IMG/VR virus record: IMGVR_UViG_3300027499_000011 | Location: 1-42,732 of that record | DNA length: 42,732 nt | DNA from: a virus | Direction: 5' to 3' (one strand) | Notes under the pieces: generated by a model | The model's database searches: none | What the model saw: the letters and a program-made list of their open reading frames with translations, nothing else | What the model was told of the DNA's origin: nothing | Position numbers and translations under genes: made by a program | In this document: in pieces, positions 34,077-42,108 of the stretch | How positions within the stretch are numbered: position 1 is the first letter of the stretch | Layout of the letters: every line of letters begins with the position of its first letter

Positions 34077-35504
34077 TTACGACTTAACGCACTCTAAGTG
34101 GAGGCAGTTAGTAGCACGACGAATCGCGATACCACACTCCTTCATAAAGTGAACGCTCGATCCATCCACGTCAGTTGCGCGGGTGGCGTTACCTGCAAAG
34201 CCCGGAGGAACAGTAGCACCAGCAACTGCCCAACGAACCAGCTCACGGCCCTTCCGAGAGATGTACTTGATGTTCTTCTCACCATCGTAAGTAGACATAT
34301 CAAGGAACACCATACGGTAAGATTCCATCGGCAGACCAGTAACCGGGTGGCGATCAGCATTCAGTGCACGTGCGCCGTGGTCAAACAGGGGCAGGTGACG
34401 AACAGTAATCGTGTGACCGTCGATGTGCTGGTAGGTAGTGAAGAAGCCACCCATCACCAAGTTAGAACCGCTGCCAGAGACGAATGCGTTCTCAGGCGTG
34501 TTCTTGATGTAGTTGCCGCTTCCGACTTCCTGCTTCATAGCGTTGTCAAACTCTTCCAAACCACCAATACCCGTGAAGAGTACGATGTTCATCTTCTGAG
34601 CGTCAGATGCTCCGTACAGGGCATCACGGACAACAGCCTTCAACTTCTGGGCGGTGAGGGTAGAGTAGGTATCCACGTTCGGGATTTGCTCCAGAACGCC
34701 AGATCCCAAGCTAATCGGCTTACCGTTGTCATCCTTCAGGTGGATGATACCATTAGCGTCACGGTTGTATTGCGAGTACCACAATGCGTATTCGGTCTCT
34801 TCTTTCCAACGCAACATGTGCTGGTATTCCTCGAAGTCATACCACAAGTTGGTAGTACGTCCACCAACATTGAACTGGAAGTTGACGACACGATCCGGCA
34901 TGTTACCCTCGTATGCGTAAGACTTACGGATAAGAGAGATTTGGTTCCGCATTTTGGACGGAGCAACCCAATGGCTTTCGTTACCACGCGATCCGCTCAT
35001 TGCAGCCGGAGCGTACAACTGAACGAACTGACGGTTAGCTAAGGCAGATGCACCAACACCTGCACCATCGCTTGCAACGAGCTGGCAAGAGTACTCGTAT
35101 CCTCCAGCAACTGCCTTCGGATCATCCATAATACGGAGCTGAGTGCCTTCCGAATCCTCGATGATGTATTGACGAACAAACCAACGCTCAGGGAACGTCA
35201 GAACAATACGCTGGTGGTTAGCACCCGTTCCAGCTTGAGCAGTACAAGGGAGTGCCTTGTTCAACCGACCCATAACCGGGTAGTCGTACTCAATGTCATT
35301 AATGTAGTTAGTAGCGCCCATACCTTCCGTCAAGAAAGAAAGCGGGAAACGCTTGTCCTCCTGACCAGCCAGATGGGTAATAACGGGAGACAGAACATCC
35401 GGTTGCGTCAAGAGAGCCGCAGCCAAGGAGTTCTCATCGGTCATAGAAGACGAGTTGAATGTGTCTTCATACAGCCGGAGCTTTTTTAAGTTATCAGCAG
35501 ACAT
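34077..35504 (-). CDS. Major capsid protein, 475 aa
   Basis: Forms the icosahedral shell. The length fits the crAss-like MCP (about 490 residues, HK97 fold). The N-terminal region with DENSLAAALLTQPDVLSPVI and RFPLSFLTEGMGATNYINDI, followed by YDYPVMGRLNK, is what I recall for this family; the E-loop and A-domain elements follow. The coding sequence has higher GC and a preference for C-ending codons, as expected for the most abundant protein. It follows a scaffold-like gene, carries the 15-base leader motif, and is followed by an intrinsic terminator. A 314-codon antisense frame on the plus strand is a codon-bias artefact. Confidence 0.9.
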   Translation of the reverse strand: MSADNLKKLRLYEDTFNSSSMTDENSLAAALLTQPDVLSPVITHLAGQEDKRFPLSFLTEGMGATNYINDIEYDYPVMGRLNKALPCTAQAGTGANHQRIVLTFPERWFVRQYIIEDSEGTQLRIMDDPKAVAGGYEYSCQLVASDGAGVGASALANRQFVQLYAPAAMSGSRGNESHWVAPSKMRNQISLIRKSYAYEGNMPDRVVNFQFNVGGRTTNLWYDFEEYQHMLRWKEETEYALWYSQYNRDANGIIHLKDDNGKPISLGSGVLEQIPNVDTYSTLTAQKLKAVVRDALYGASDAQKMNIVLFTGIGGLEEFDNAMKQEVGSGNYIKNTPENAFVSGSGSNLVMGGFFTTYQHIDGHTITVRHLPLFDHGARALNADRHPVTGLPMESYRMVFLDMSTYDGEKNIKYISRKGRELVRWAVAGATVPPGFAGNATRATDVDGSSVHFMKECGIAIRRATNCLHLECVKS

Positions 35505-35527
35505 TTATAAAAAGATTAAAGGGTTTA
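35505..35527 (-). promoter_or_regulatory. MCP leader with shared 15-base motif
   Basis: Upstream of ATG 35504 the minus strand has AACCCTTTAATCTTT, then TTATAA. The identical 15 bases precede the start of the 267-codon structural gene at 32442. The motif begins at the stop codon of the scaffold-like gene. It contains no Shine-Dalgarno sequence and may be a translation or mRNA-stability element. Confidence 0.5.
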
Positions 35528-36562
35528 AATCAATTCGTTTAAGGGTGGTAACTGTACTGGCTTGGAGTACCCGGAGCCTCCTTTCATTCTTTTAGAAGCG
35601 GGCGGTGTTTGCTGTAACTTTTGTTTCAACGATTGTGCTTGCTGTGTATTCTTAGTCGTTTGCACAAGCTTATTCAAATCAAAATTCTTGTAAAGCAAAT
35701 ATTCCAAAGCAACCTGTGTCTCCATACTAATTTGTTGACGGTCAATCATACGCTGTGTACGACCTTCCTTATCAACGGGTTGGCTCATCCAGTTGTAGAA
35801 CTTGCTCTTATCGCTTTCTGGAACTGCAAACCCACGAAGATTACCAGTATCTATAGTGGACTTAATCGTGTTCCATTGCTGCGCTACTTCTTGTTGCTGC
35901 TGTTGGGCTTGGATGCGCTGTTGCTCTATAAGCTGCTGCGCTTGAAGCTGCTGATAATTTTGCAACTTCTTGAGGTTTCTCTCTGCTTGCTTCTCCAAGA
36001 TACCTGCATCAAGATATTCTTGTACGGTATCATTGATCTCTTCCGGCTCAAACCCCTGCAAAGATAGCCATTGTTCAACAACATGCTTCTGTGCAGCGAT
36101 ATTATCTCCACTAATATCTAAGGAAGCGTAATCCAATTGACTTCCATTGACAGCGAAGTACTGCTTGGGGTCGCCTCCGTTGTAACGATACTGAAGGTAT
36201 TCTGCAACGTCGGGGAATTGTGCAAAGACCGAATCGAGTTGTTCGCGTGCAATCTCTTCAGCTGCACTACGGGTAAACTCTACAATACCATCATAGTCCT
36301 CACTAAACTCTCCTTCAGCAGCGTAACCCAGCTTACTCCTTAGAATTTCAATAACACCCGGTTCCTCATCTTCCGGTTCTGTTGTTGATTCTAATTCTTC
36401 AACTGTGTCCTCTACTTCAGGTTCAACAGTTTCAGTAACTTCCGGCTCTGCTTCCGGTTCTGCTACTGTTTCATTCAATACAGCTGCATTGGCAGGTGCA
36501 TCATCATTTAAGAGGTTAGCAACACTAACCTTACTTAAATCCAGTGGTTTCTCTACACTCAT
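35525..36562 (-). CDS. Scaffolding protein candidate, 345 aa
   Basis: Residues about 30-72 are very acidic (Glu and Val repeats), 75-200 mixed helical with PDVAEYLQYRYNGGDPKQYF, and about 195-235 a Gln-rich coiled coil (QLIEQQRIQAQQQQQEVAQQ). A basic tail (KRMKGGSGYSKPVQLPPLNE) ends the protein. Acidic N-terminus, coiled coil and basic C-terminus placed directly before the MCP are the standard features of scaffolds, and a 'Asn-Gly-Gly-Asp-Pro' phrase recurs in homologues. No protease motif is seen. A 71-base gap separates it from the portal stop. The scaffold role is inferred. Confidence 0.8.
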   Translation of the reverse strand: MSVEKPLDLSKVSVANLLNDDAPANAAVLNETVAEPEAEPEVTETVEPEVEDTVEELESTTEPEDEEPGVIEILRSKLGYAAEGEFSEDYDGIVEFTRSAAEEIAREQLDSVFAQFPDVAEYLQYRYNGGDPKQYFAVNGSQLDYASLDISGDNIAAQKHVVEQWLSLQGFEPEEINDTVQEYLDAGILEKQAERNLKKLQNYQQLQAQQLIEQQRIQAQQQQQEVAQQWNTIKSTIDTGNLRGFAVPESDKSKFYNWMSQPVDKEGRTQRMIDRQQISMETQVALEYLLYKNFDLNKLVQTTKNTQQAQSLKQKLQQTPPASKRMKGGSGYSKPVQLPPLNELI

Positions 36563-36633
36563 ATTTTACAAAGTTATTAGTTATAGTAATAAATTATGTG
36601 CATTTCATTGCTCTCAATTCCTCTTTTTTATTA
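36563..36633. other. 71-base gap between portal and scaffold genes
   Basis: AT-rich. On the minus strand TAACTTTG (36576-36569) fits TAnnTTTG but sits six bases from the ATG and has no -33 element, so it is not called a promoter. No ORF of useful size and no hairpin were seen. Confidence 0.4.
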
Positions 36634-38832
36634 TCAACCTTTTTGCTTCATTGCTTGTACTCTTTCACGCTCTACTTCCAGTCTTGCTCTATCTATATCA
36701 TCTCTTCTGCCATTTCCATCAGAGTCCATACTGAGGGTACCTGCAAGCTTGATCTTCTCTACTTCTAACTTATTGATACGGTCGAGTTCGTTTTGTTGTG
36801 CCTCGAAGTTCTGCTTCTCTGCTTGGAGTTGTTGTGCGGCTTGAGCTTGTTGCTGGGACATCTGTTGTGCTTGTTGGGCTTGTGCCTCTTGCATCTGCTG
36901 TTGTTTAGCTTCTACTTCCATCAGGAGTTTCTTAATACTACTGAAGTTGGCACCATCCAAAATCTGTGCAATAGTAGAAGGTTGCTGTCCATTCTGTGCA
37001 AATGTCAGTGCCATCTGCTTCATCTGCTGCAACTTGTCTTGTTCCTTGCTGCTATTCTTGACAAATACGCCATACTCTGCCTCTTGGTACTCGGAAGGAT
37101 CTACCTCAATAAGGGCAGTACGCAAATCGCTCGTCACATAGGTCATCTTCTTGCCTTCTCTCCAAGCGATTTTAGACACGTCAATCAATCCCATATATTC
37201 CTTCTCTAAGAACGCTTCGTAACGACGGAACATCTCCTCAGAGATTACAGAGCTTTGGAATATAGCCCGCTCGGTAGTACCAACCCCGTCAGAGGTCATC
37301 ACATTACCCTTACGCTGACGGGTGATACCTACGTTCTCTTCCCATTCTTCCTTGATAGCTTGGAGAAGCTGGAATTGAGCAGCGATATACTGCCCAAGGC
37401 TCATATCAAGAACTTGGTATTGGTTGAATGTTACACGCTCCCGATTCTTGCCTTCTGAAGTGCTATCGATAAAGGCAAAGCCCATAGCATCCGCATAGTA
37501 CATAAACTTCTCTTCATCCCATCCGTTGCCTTTGGGGATCGTGTTAATCTCCATAAGCATAATCTTGTCCTTATTCTTGGCGATAGAGAGTTCTAAACGA
37601 TAGTGGAAGACGTTGTAAAGGATCTGGTAGGGTAGTCCGATAGAAACAACGCTGATGTTATCGCTATGGCGGTTGCTGTAGATACGTCCATTATAGGGCA
37701 GCTTGCAGTCAGAGATATTATTCATCTGATTGCGCTGGACTTTATGGGGACCAAAGTTCACATAGATATCTCCGTCAATCTGATACCCTTCCCACACTTC
37801 GTTTACCCAATAGAACTCAACCGTTTCGTTCTCTTCTGCCTTGTGGGTCTCATCGACAACCATCTCCTGCGGGTTGCCAAACTCGTCGGTATACTTCAAG
37901 ATACCTACACGAGAAAAACTCTTCCAACAAACGTGAAGTACCTCGACCATACGATCGCTCTCGTCGTCTTCAGGCTTATTGATAAAGAGAGATTGTACTC
38001 CACCGTAGCCATCCCGGTACTTTCCAGAGGGCTGCTCTAACCGATCTATATCTTGGGGAGTAAGGACATCGTAGAACTTGTCAATTACATCGTTGATACT
38101 CATTATCTTACGACGTACAACCCAATCCGCGTCCTCAATAAACTCTACGTCTGGGGATTTTTCAAAGTCAAGGTCTAACGGGCTAACGATATCATACTCG
38201 ATATCATTCATCAACACATCCTTGTAGGTATAGACCTCTCCAGTAACCAACCAATCCAAGAAGCCAAGCTGGAACTTGTCTTCTAACGACAACCAATCAA
38301 ATAAATAGTTCAATACCTCCTGACCTACAATAGCACGAGAGTCTCTATAGTTAGAGAGAACCATGCTCATATACTCATCCGGCATAGCTTGTTCCTCAGA
38401 GGGTATGTTTGTCTCCATACCCCCCTTGTTCATCTCATTGATGAAGGTCTGCTCAAGGTATTCTTTGTACTTCTCCTTGCGGTATGCATCAAAACGGGTT
38501 TGGATGTCTGCATTACGCACTACTACTTGGTATGCTACAGGACGTTTTGCCTTTTCGCCAAGCATAAGATCCACAACAGGCTTAATGATGTTGTAGTTGC
38601 GGAGTCGGGCTGGGAAGTTTTTCTTGGCCCAAGATTCACTATTATAGGGGTTGACGACATAGTTGTAGTCGGACTCCTTTAAGTTGCCGTTATAGGCCTC
38701 GTAATACGTCTGGAGGGTATGCTTGGTAGAAGTGCTGAATGAACTTCTATTGATAAACGCCTTTATACATTCCTCTCCCCATTTTTTGGTCTTTTTAGAC
38801 CGGGGAAGTTTTTGTTTTGGTATTTGAAACAT
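36634..38832 (-). CDS. Portal protein, 732 aa
   Basis: Forms the dodecameric channel for packaging and ejection. The N-terminal region has FSTSTKHTLQTYYEAYNGNL, then LRNYNIIKPVVDLMLGEKAK and RPVAYQVVVRN, a recognisable portal opening (wing/stem entry) of crAss-like phages. The middle is mixed. The C-terminal about 630-700 is a long Gln/Ala-rich coiled coil (EAQAQQAQQMSQQQAQAAQQ), then an EF-hand-like loop DSDGNGRRDDID at 703-714 and a charged helix. Asp703, Asp705, Asn707, Asp711 and Asp714 are in calcium positions. The length fits portals of this group (about 750-800). It lies 8 bases after TerL's stop. Confidence 0.9.
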   Translation of the reverse strand: MFQIPKQKLPRSKKTKKWGEECIKAFINRSSFSTSTKHTLQTYYEAYNGNLKESDYNYVVNPYNSESWAKKNFPARLRNYNIIKPVVDLMLGEKAKRPVAYQVVVRNADIQTRFDAYRKEKYKEYLEQTFINEMNKGGMETNIPSEEQAMPDEYMSMVLSNYRDSRAIVGQEVLNYLFDWLSLEDKFQLGFLDWLVTGEVYTYKDVLMNDIEYDIVSPLDLDFEKSPDVEFIEDADWVVRRKIMSINDVIDKFYDVLTPQDIDRLEQPSGKYRDGYGGVQSLFINKPEDDESDRMVEVLHVCWKSFSRVGILKYTDEFGNPQEMVVDETHKAEENETVEFYWVNEVWEGYQIDGDIYVNFGPHKVQRNQMNNISDCKLPYNGRIYSNRHSDNISVVSIGLPYQILYNVFHYRLELSIAKNKDKIMLMEINTIPKGNGWDEEKFMYYADAMGFAFIDSTSEGKNRERVTFNQYQVLDMSLGQYIAAQFQLLQAIKEEWEENVGITRQRKGNVMTSDGVGTTERAIFQSSVISEEMFRRYEAFLEKEYMGLIDVSKIAWREGKKMTYVTSDLRTALIEVDPSEYQEAEYGVFVKNSSKEQDKLQQMKQMALTFAQNGQQPSTIAQILDGANFSSIKKLLMEVEAKQQQMQEAQAQQAQQMSQQQAQAAQQLQAEKQNFEAQQNELDRINKLEVEKIKLAGTLSMDSDGNGRRDDIDRARLEVERERVQAMKQKG

Positions 38833-38840
38833 CAGTAACT

Positions 38841-40859
38841 TTATGAAAAGAAGTTGCGGTCAAAAAAGTTTGAGCTGTTTGTCTGTTCTGTTATAGTAAG
38901 TTCTCTGTTGTGCAACTCTTTTAGGTGGAACATACCCACCATCATAGCTGACACACGGTCAAAGTTTCCACTTCTATTGTATTTTATTAACTCATCAAGC
39001 AAAGCTACATCATATATATAATGAAGGTTGCATTTCTTCTCGCCAGTTTGAGATATTGCGCGTGGTGTCTTTAACCAATCTCGCAAATAGATCTCCGCTT
39101 GGCCCTTTCTTTCTCTACTTCCCATACTCATACCGTAGCTACGCCCTAACTTTTTGATTTTGATGTTATCCGTCTTATCAAAAATTTCTACTTCGGGCAT
39201 TAAATACTGAAGTAACCTGTTTCTCTTAGCGTAAGGTATTACTTCTCCCCTATCGTTTTCAAAGCCGATACGGGCATTATAGTATTCTGCAAGCAAAAAT
39301 AGGTTATAATTGTATTCATCCTGCGTATCAGGTCTTCCTATATAGCTGGCAACGATCATATCATCCGGTTTACTGAACGGATTTATGCGCTTTATAACAT
39401 ATGCCGCACCCAACGATTGCCCATAGCCATCTTGTGCATAGGGGTCGTGTGCGATGATGTACAGGTCATCGGGTATCTGGTCGTTTTCTTTGTAAGGTGA
39501 CTGATAGATTACAACAGCCCCAGTCAAGTCGTCGCCCTTTTGGTGAGGGAACTTACTGATAGCCCGTAAGTTAGGTTCTGGCCTAAACTTAACCCCTTCC
39601 TTGCTGTCTACTAACCTACCAACCGTTGCAATATTTGCAAGAGATCCGGACTTCAGTATCTCGTTTCTCCAGTCCAAGATCATTGCAGACGGGAAAAGGT
39701 TAGAGCTTTGCTGCATAAACGCCTCTTTGGGACAGAAAGGGTATTCCGTCACATACTTGTCAAGTACGCCAGCATCCTTAGAATCTCTACGCTTCTGCTC
39801 CCGTATAGCCAGTTCCGACTGTTTGGCTTTCTCCACGTTGCTATTCCCCGATGAGTCCATATAGCCAACCTTATTAAGGTAGCAAGGGAAGAAGAAGCCG
39901 CAATTCTGATGTTGTGAGCCTTCATCCCAGATGTTGGTTATAGGAAGCAGGTTATATGCCTCCGGGTTATAGAACATAGACTCGAAGTCGATAGTTCCTC
40001 CGGTCATATCGCCACCTGTACCAAACAAGATGATCTGCCCAGTAACGACATCGCCGTCTTCCACACACGGCTGGGTAGCGAGATAGGAGGACTTGAGGTT
40101 GTCGAATACACCACACTCCTCAAAGATCACGATATTGGCATCTTTACCTCTGGCGGCATCGGGATTGTCGAGGAAGGTCAACGCCTCTACTTCGCTTTTA
40201 TATCCCTTCTCTACAGGTTGCCCTCCCATATACTCCAAGTAGCTTGCTTTACGATGGTTCTGCTTGTCGATTAGCTGCCTTCTTTTAGTCCAGCCCGTAT
40301 GCTCGTTCAAGAAGTTCATATTGTCTGTAACCATCGCCATAATACCTTTTGGGTATAGGTACTTCTTGTCGAAGGCGCAGAGCAGCGAGTAACTGTTCCT
40401 TACGGTATTGAAGGTGTTTGTTACTAACGCGGCGTTCTTGTAGCTAAATCCTTTACGTCTTGCTTTACCTACGATGACGTGTCTTCCTCCATCCATAAAT
40501 CCATCTGCGACAGTGGTCGTAAGACGTAGCTTTTCATACTCGTCTTTCGCAATGCCTTTGCGAGCGATATCGAGCAGCCAGAAGAACTCATAGTCCCCAT
40601 CCCAAAACGAGGGAAAGGTAAGCACTTTGCTTTGAGCTTTACCAGCGTCTTCTGTGAGCTTTATTCGTACGAAGTTGAGGTAGAAGTAGTGGTGCCCTGT
40701 GATACGTGTACCACCGACCTCGTAGCCATTGATACACCTATCTAATTGAGTAGTCCAATACTCGTAATGAGCAGAACTTCCGGGAGGGTCAGGGCAGTAG
40801 AAGCCGTGCTCAAGGAAGTGCAGGGCATCTCTTCTAAACTCTTGGGTATTGACTAACAT
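38841..40859 (-). CDS. terL: Terminase large subunit, 672 aa
   Basis: ATP-driven packaging motor and nuclease. A TTG at 40871 would extend it by four codons into the previous gene, but ATG 40859 lies one base after that gene's TGA and is preferred. The ATPase has VGKARRKGFSYKN (Walker A-like, about 131-143) and NIVIFEEC (Walker B and catalytic Glu, about 242-249). The nuclease has AHDPYAQDGYG (Asp472), GFENDRGE (Glu534, Asp536) and GNFDRVSAMMVGMF (Asp634) as metal-binding residues. This is an RNase H-like fold with all three acidic positions present. The Walker A loop departs from the strict GxxGxGKS form, as is common in these terminases. Confidence 0.93.
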   Translation of the reverse strand: MLVNTQEFRRDALHFLEHGFYCPDPPGSSAHYEYWTTQLDRCINGYEVGGTRITGHHYFYLNFVRIKLTEDAGKAQSKVLTFPSFWDGDYEFFWLLDIARKGIAKDEYEKLRLTTTVADGFMDGGRHVIVGKARRKGFSYKNAALVTNTFNTVRNSYSLLCAFDKKYLYPKGIMAMVTDNMNFLNEHTGWTKRRQLIDKQNHRKASYLEYMGGQPVEKGYKSEVEALTFLDNPDAARGKDANIVIFEECGVFDNLKSSYLATQPCVEDGDVVTGQIILFGTGGDMTGGTIDFESMFYNPEAYNLLPITNIWDEGSQHQNCGFFFPCYLNKVGYMDSSGNSNVEKAKQSELAIREQKRRDSKDAGVLDKYVTEYPFCPKEAFMQQSSNLFPSAMILDWRNEILKSGSLANIATVGRLVDSKEGVKFRPEPNLRAISKFPHQKGDDLTGAVVIYQSPYKENDQIPDDLYIIAHDPYAQDGYGQSLGAAYVIKRINPFSKPDDMIVASYIGRPDTQDEYNYNLFLLAEYYNARIGFENDRGEVIPYAKRNRLLQYLMPEVEIFDKTDNIKIKKLGRSYGMSMGSRERKGQAEIYLRDWLKTPRAISQTGEKKCNLHYIYDVALLDELIKYNRSGNFDRVSAMMVGMFHLKELHNRELTITEQTNSSNFFDRNFFS

Positions 40860-40860
40860 A

Positions 40861-41421
40861 TCAATCTTCAAATTGTCCCTTCTTACCTCCCCCTCGGATC
40901 TTGGTGTCGGTAGTTTCCTGTCGTTTGATCTTATCCTCTAACGTAGAGATGTTGTCTATGGCTTTGGGAAGCTTCTCTGCTATCTCCAACATACGCTGTA
41001 CGCTTCGTACGATAGGGTCGATGTCCTCCATATCTACGTCTTTGAGGGCGTCTTCGATACGGATACGTAACGTGTCGATTACCTTGCTGGAGGTGAGCAG
41101 GCCTTCCCGTATGGACGTAAGGGTCTTTACCTCGGGGGTAGAACTCATCTCAAGGTATTTGTCTATAGCTGCCTTGACATACGAGTCCACCTCCCAATCC
41201 ACCAACTTCAAGTCGGCCTTGACCCGCGTCGTCCTCTCCTCCACAGGATATATGATATAAGGGCTGCGGTGATCATAAACGAAGTAGATATATCCAAACT
41301 CTTTAGGAGCTACTATCTTCTCTTTGGTCCTGTCTCTCCTATATAGCGACTTAAACTCCGCTATCAGGAGTATCTGAGGGTCCACTATTACCCTGAAGTT
41401 TTCTTCTCTGAATAATCCCAT
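40861..41421 (-). CDS. Conserved terminase-adjacent protein, 186 aa (small terminase candidate)
   Basis: The N-terminal part has APKEFGYIYFVYDHRSPYII, then PVEERTTRVKADLKL, and the C-terminus reads IRGGGKKGQFED. The 'Tyr-x-x-Val-Tyr-Asp-x-x-Ser-Pro-Tyr' start, helical middle and 'RGG...FE' end are a pattern I recall for a protein always next to TerL in crAss-like phages. The helical middle (about 90-170) could oligomerise. A small terminase role has been suggested by position only; no DNA-binding motif is obvious. Its start overlaps the HU-like gene by 71 bases, and its stop lies one base before TerL. Confidence 0.8.
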   Translation of the reverse strand: MGLFREENFRVIVDPQILLIAEFKSLYRRDRTKEKIVAPKEFGYIYFVYDHRSPYIIYPVEERTTRVKADLKLVDWEVDSYVKAAIDKYLEMSSTPEVKTLTSIREGLLTSSKVIDTLRIRIEDALKDVDMEDIDPIVRSVQRMLEIAEKLPKAIDNISTLEDKIKRQETTDTKIRGGGKKGQFED

Positions 41422-41626
41422 AATTTAACTGTGATATCCTTCCCGGTTTAACATAGAACTTCCCAAAGTACGGAAGACGTACACTGGTCAAAGCCCCTTC
41501 TTCCATATGCATCTTCAAATGCTCAAACTGTGATTCCACAATGCTAAGCACCTCATCGGGATGTGCTCCCAAATCATTTGCAATCTCCTTACAAATCTTC
41601 GCTTTTATCGAGTTCTTTCTTGGCAT
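41351..41626 (-). CDS. HU/IHF-like DNA-binding protein, 91 aa
   Basis: A TTG at 41635 could start it, but ATG 41626 (MPRKNSIKAKICKEIANDLG) is the natural start. Helices 1-2 (about 5-40) are followed by MEEGALTSVRLPYFGKFYVK, the conserved 'Gly-x-x-x-x-x-x-Leu-Pro-x-Phe-Gly-x-Phe' turn of HU/IHF, and PGRISQLNYGI. The long DNA-binding arm of classical HU is short or missing. crAss-like phages typically encode one IHF-type subunit beside TerL, so context agrees. It may bend DNA in packaging or gene control. It overlaps genes on both sides. Confidence 0.82.
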   Translation of the reverse strand: MPRKNSIKAKICKEIANDLGAHPDEVLSIVESQFEHLKMHMEEGALTSVRLPYFGKFYVKPGRISQLNYGIIQRRKLQGNSGPSDTPDSGV

Positions 41627-41810
41627 ACAACACAAACATTAATTGATAAACATATTGTCCGATATAAATCTCCGTATAGTATACAATCCCCATCTCCTCC
41701 AACCTCACAGACACCACAAACTCAAATTCCATCAACACCCCTATATCATCAAACTCATATACCAAATAATGGCTGGGTCGGTTAGATGACAAACCTGAAT
41801 ATAATATCAT
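41589..41810 (-). CDS. Small hypothetical protein, 73 aa
   Basis: It fills the stretch between the winged-helix-like gene and the HU-like gene, overlapping them by 29 and about 38 bases. The sequence is beta-like and aromatic (YLVYEFDDIGVLMEFEFVV, then YYTEIYIGQYVYQLMFVLYA) with a charged C-terminal end. No family is recognised. A shorter start at ATG 41732 is possible. The need to fill 150 bases in an otherwise gapless string supports it. Confidence 0.6.
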   Translation of the reverse strand: MILYSGLSSNRPSHYLVYEFDDIGVLMEFEFVVSVRLEEMGIVYYTEIYIGQYVYQLMFVLYAKKELDKSEDL

Positions 41811-42108
41811 CTACTATAGGAGGTGCGTGTATTATCGAATTGTACCTATATAAACCATCGTCTCCCAAAATAATAACTCCCTTATCCTTCAAACTCTTCA
41901 CATAATTATTGATCACAGCTACACTCCTGAAATTCATCTCCCTACTTACAGAAATCCTCGCCTCCGTACTACAAGCTACCTCAGGGTCGAAAGCCATAAA
42001 CAATAACAAACAATCCAATTCCCTCGGAGTCAACTTTAATATCCCATTCATCAACTCCAAATAGTGCCTCTTATGAAGCCTCGGACTCGTCGCTATATTT
42101 AGTACCAT
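41782..42108 (-). CDS. Winged-helix/HTH-like protein, 108 aa
   Basis: After a short lead, RHYLELMNGILKLTPRELDC (about 14-33) is followed by a helical middle and REMNFRSVAVINNYVKSLKD, then KGVIILGDDGLYRYN. The order 'Leu-Thr-x-x-Glu...Ser-Arg-Glu-Met...Asn-Asn-Tyr-Val-Lys-x-Leu-x-x-Lys-Gly-Val-Ile' reads as a helix-turn-helix plus beta wing (recognition helix about 75-88). Similar proteins lie near the IHF and TerL genes in crAss-like phages. Likely a DNA-binding regulator or packaging factor. ATG 42108 overlaps the upstream gene by 38 bases; an ATG at 42051 would avoid overlap but remove a conserved-looking segment. Confidence 0.72.
   Translation of the reverse strand: MVLNIATSPRLHKRHYLELMNGILKLTPRELDCLLLFMAFDPEVACSTEARISVSREMNFRSVAVINNYVKSLKDKGVIILGDDGLYRYNSIIHAPPIVDDIIFRFVI

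Noticed and set aside
34098-35042. A 314-codon open frame on the plus strand
   Set aside because: It is exactly antisense to the MCP gene, has an unnatural Thr/Arg/Val/His-rich composition, and is explained by the MCP's C-ending codon bias. No other plus-strand gene is convincing.
36569-36576. TAACTTTG as a promoter for the scaffold-like gene
   Set aside because: Only six bases separate it from ATG and no -33 element is found at the right distance.
40860-40871. TTG start for TerL
   Set aside because: An ATG four codons downstream sits one base after the preceding stop, matching other junctions in the operon.
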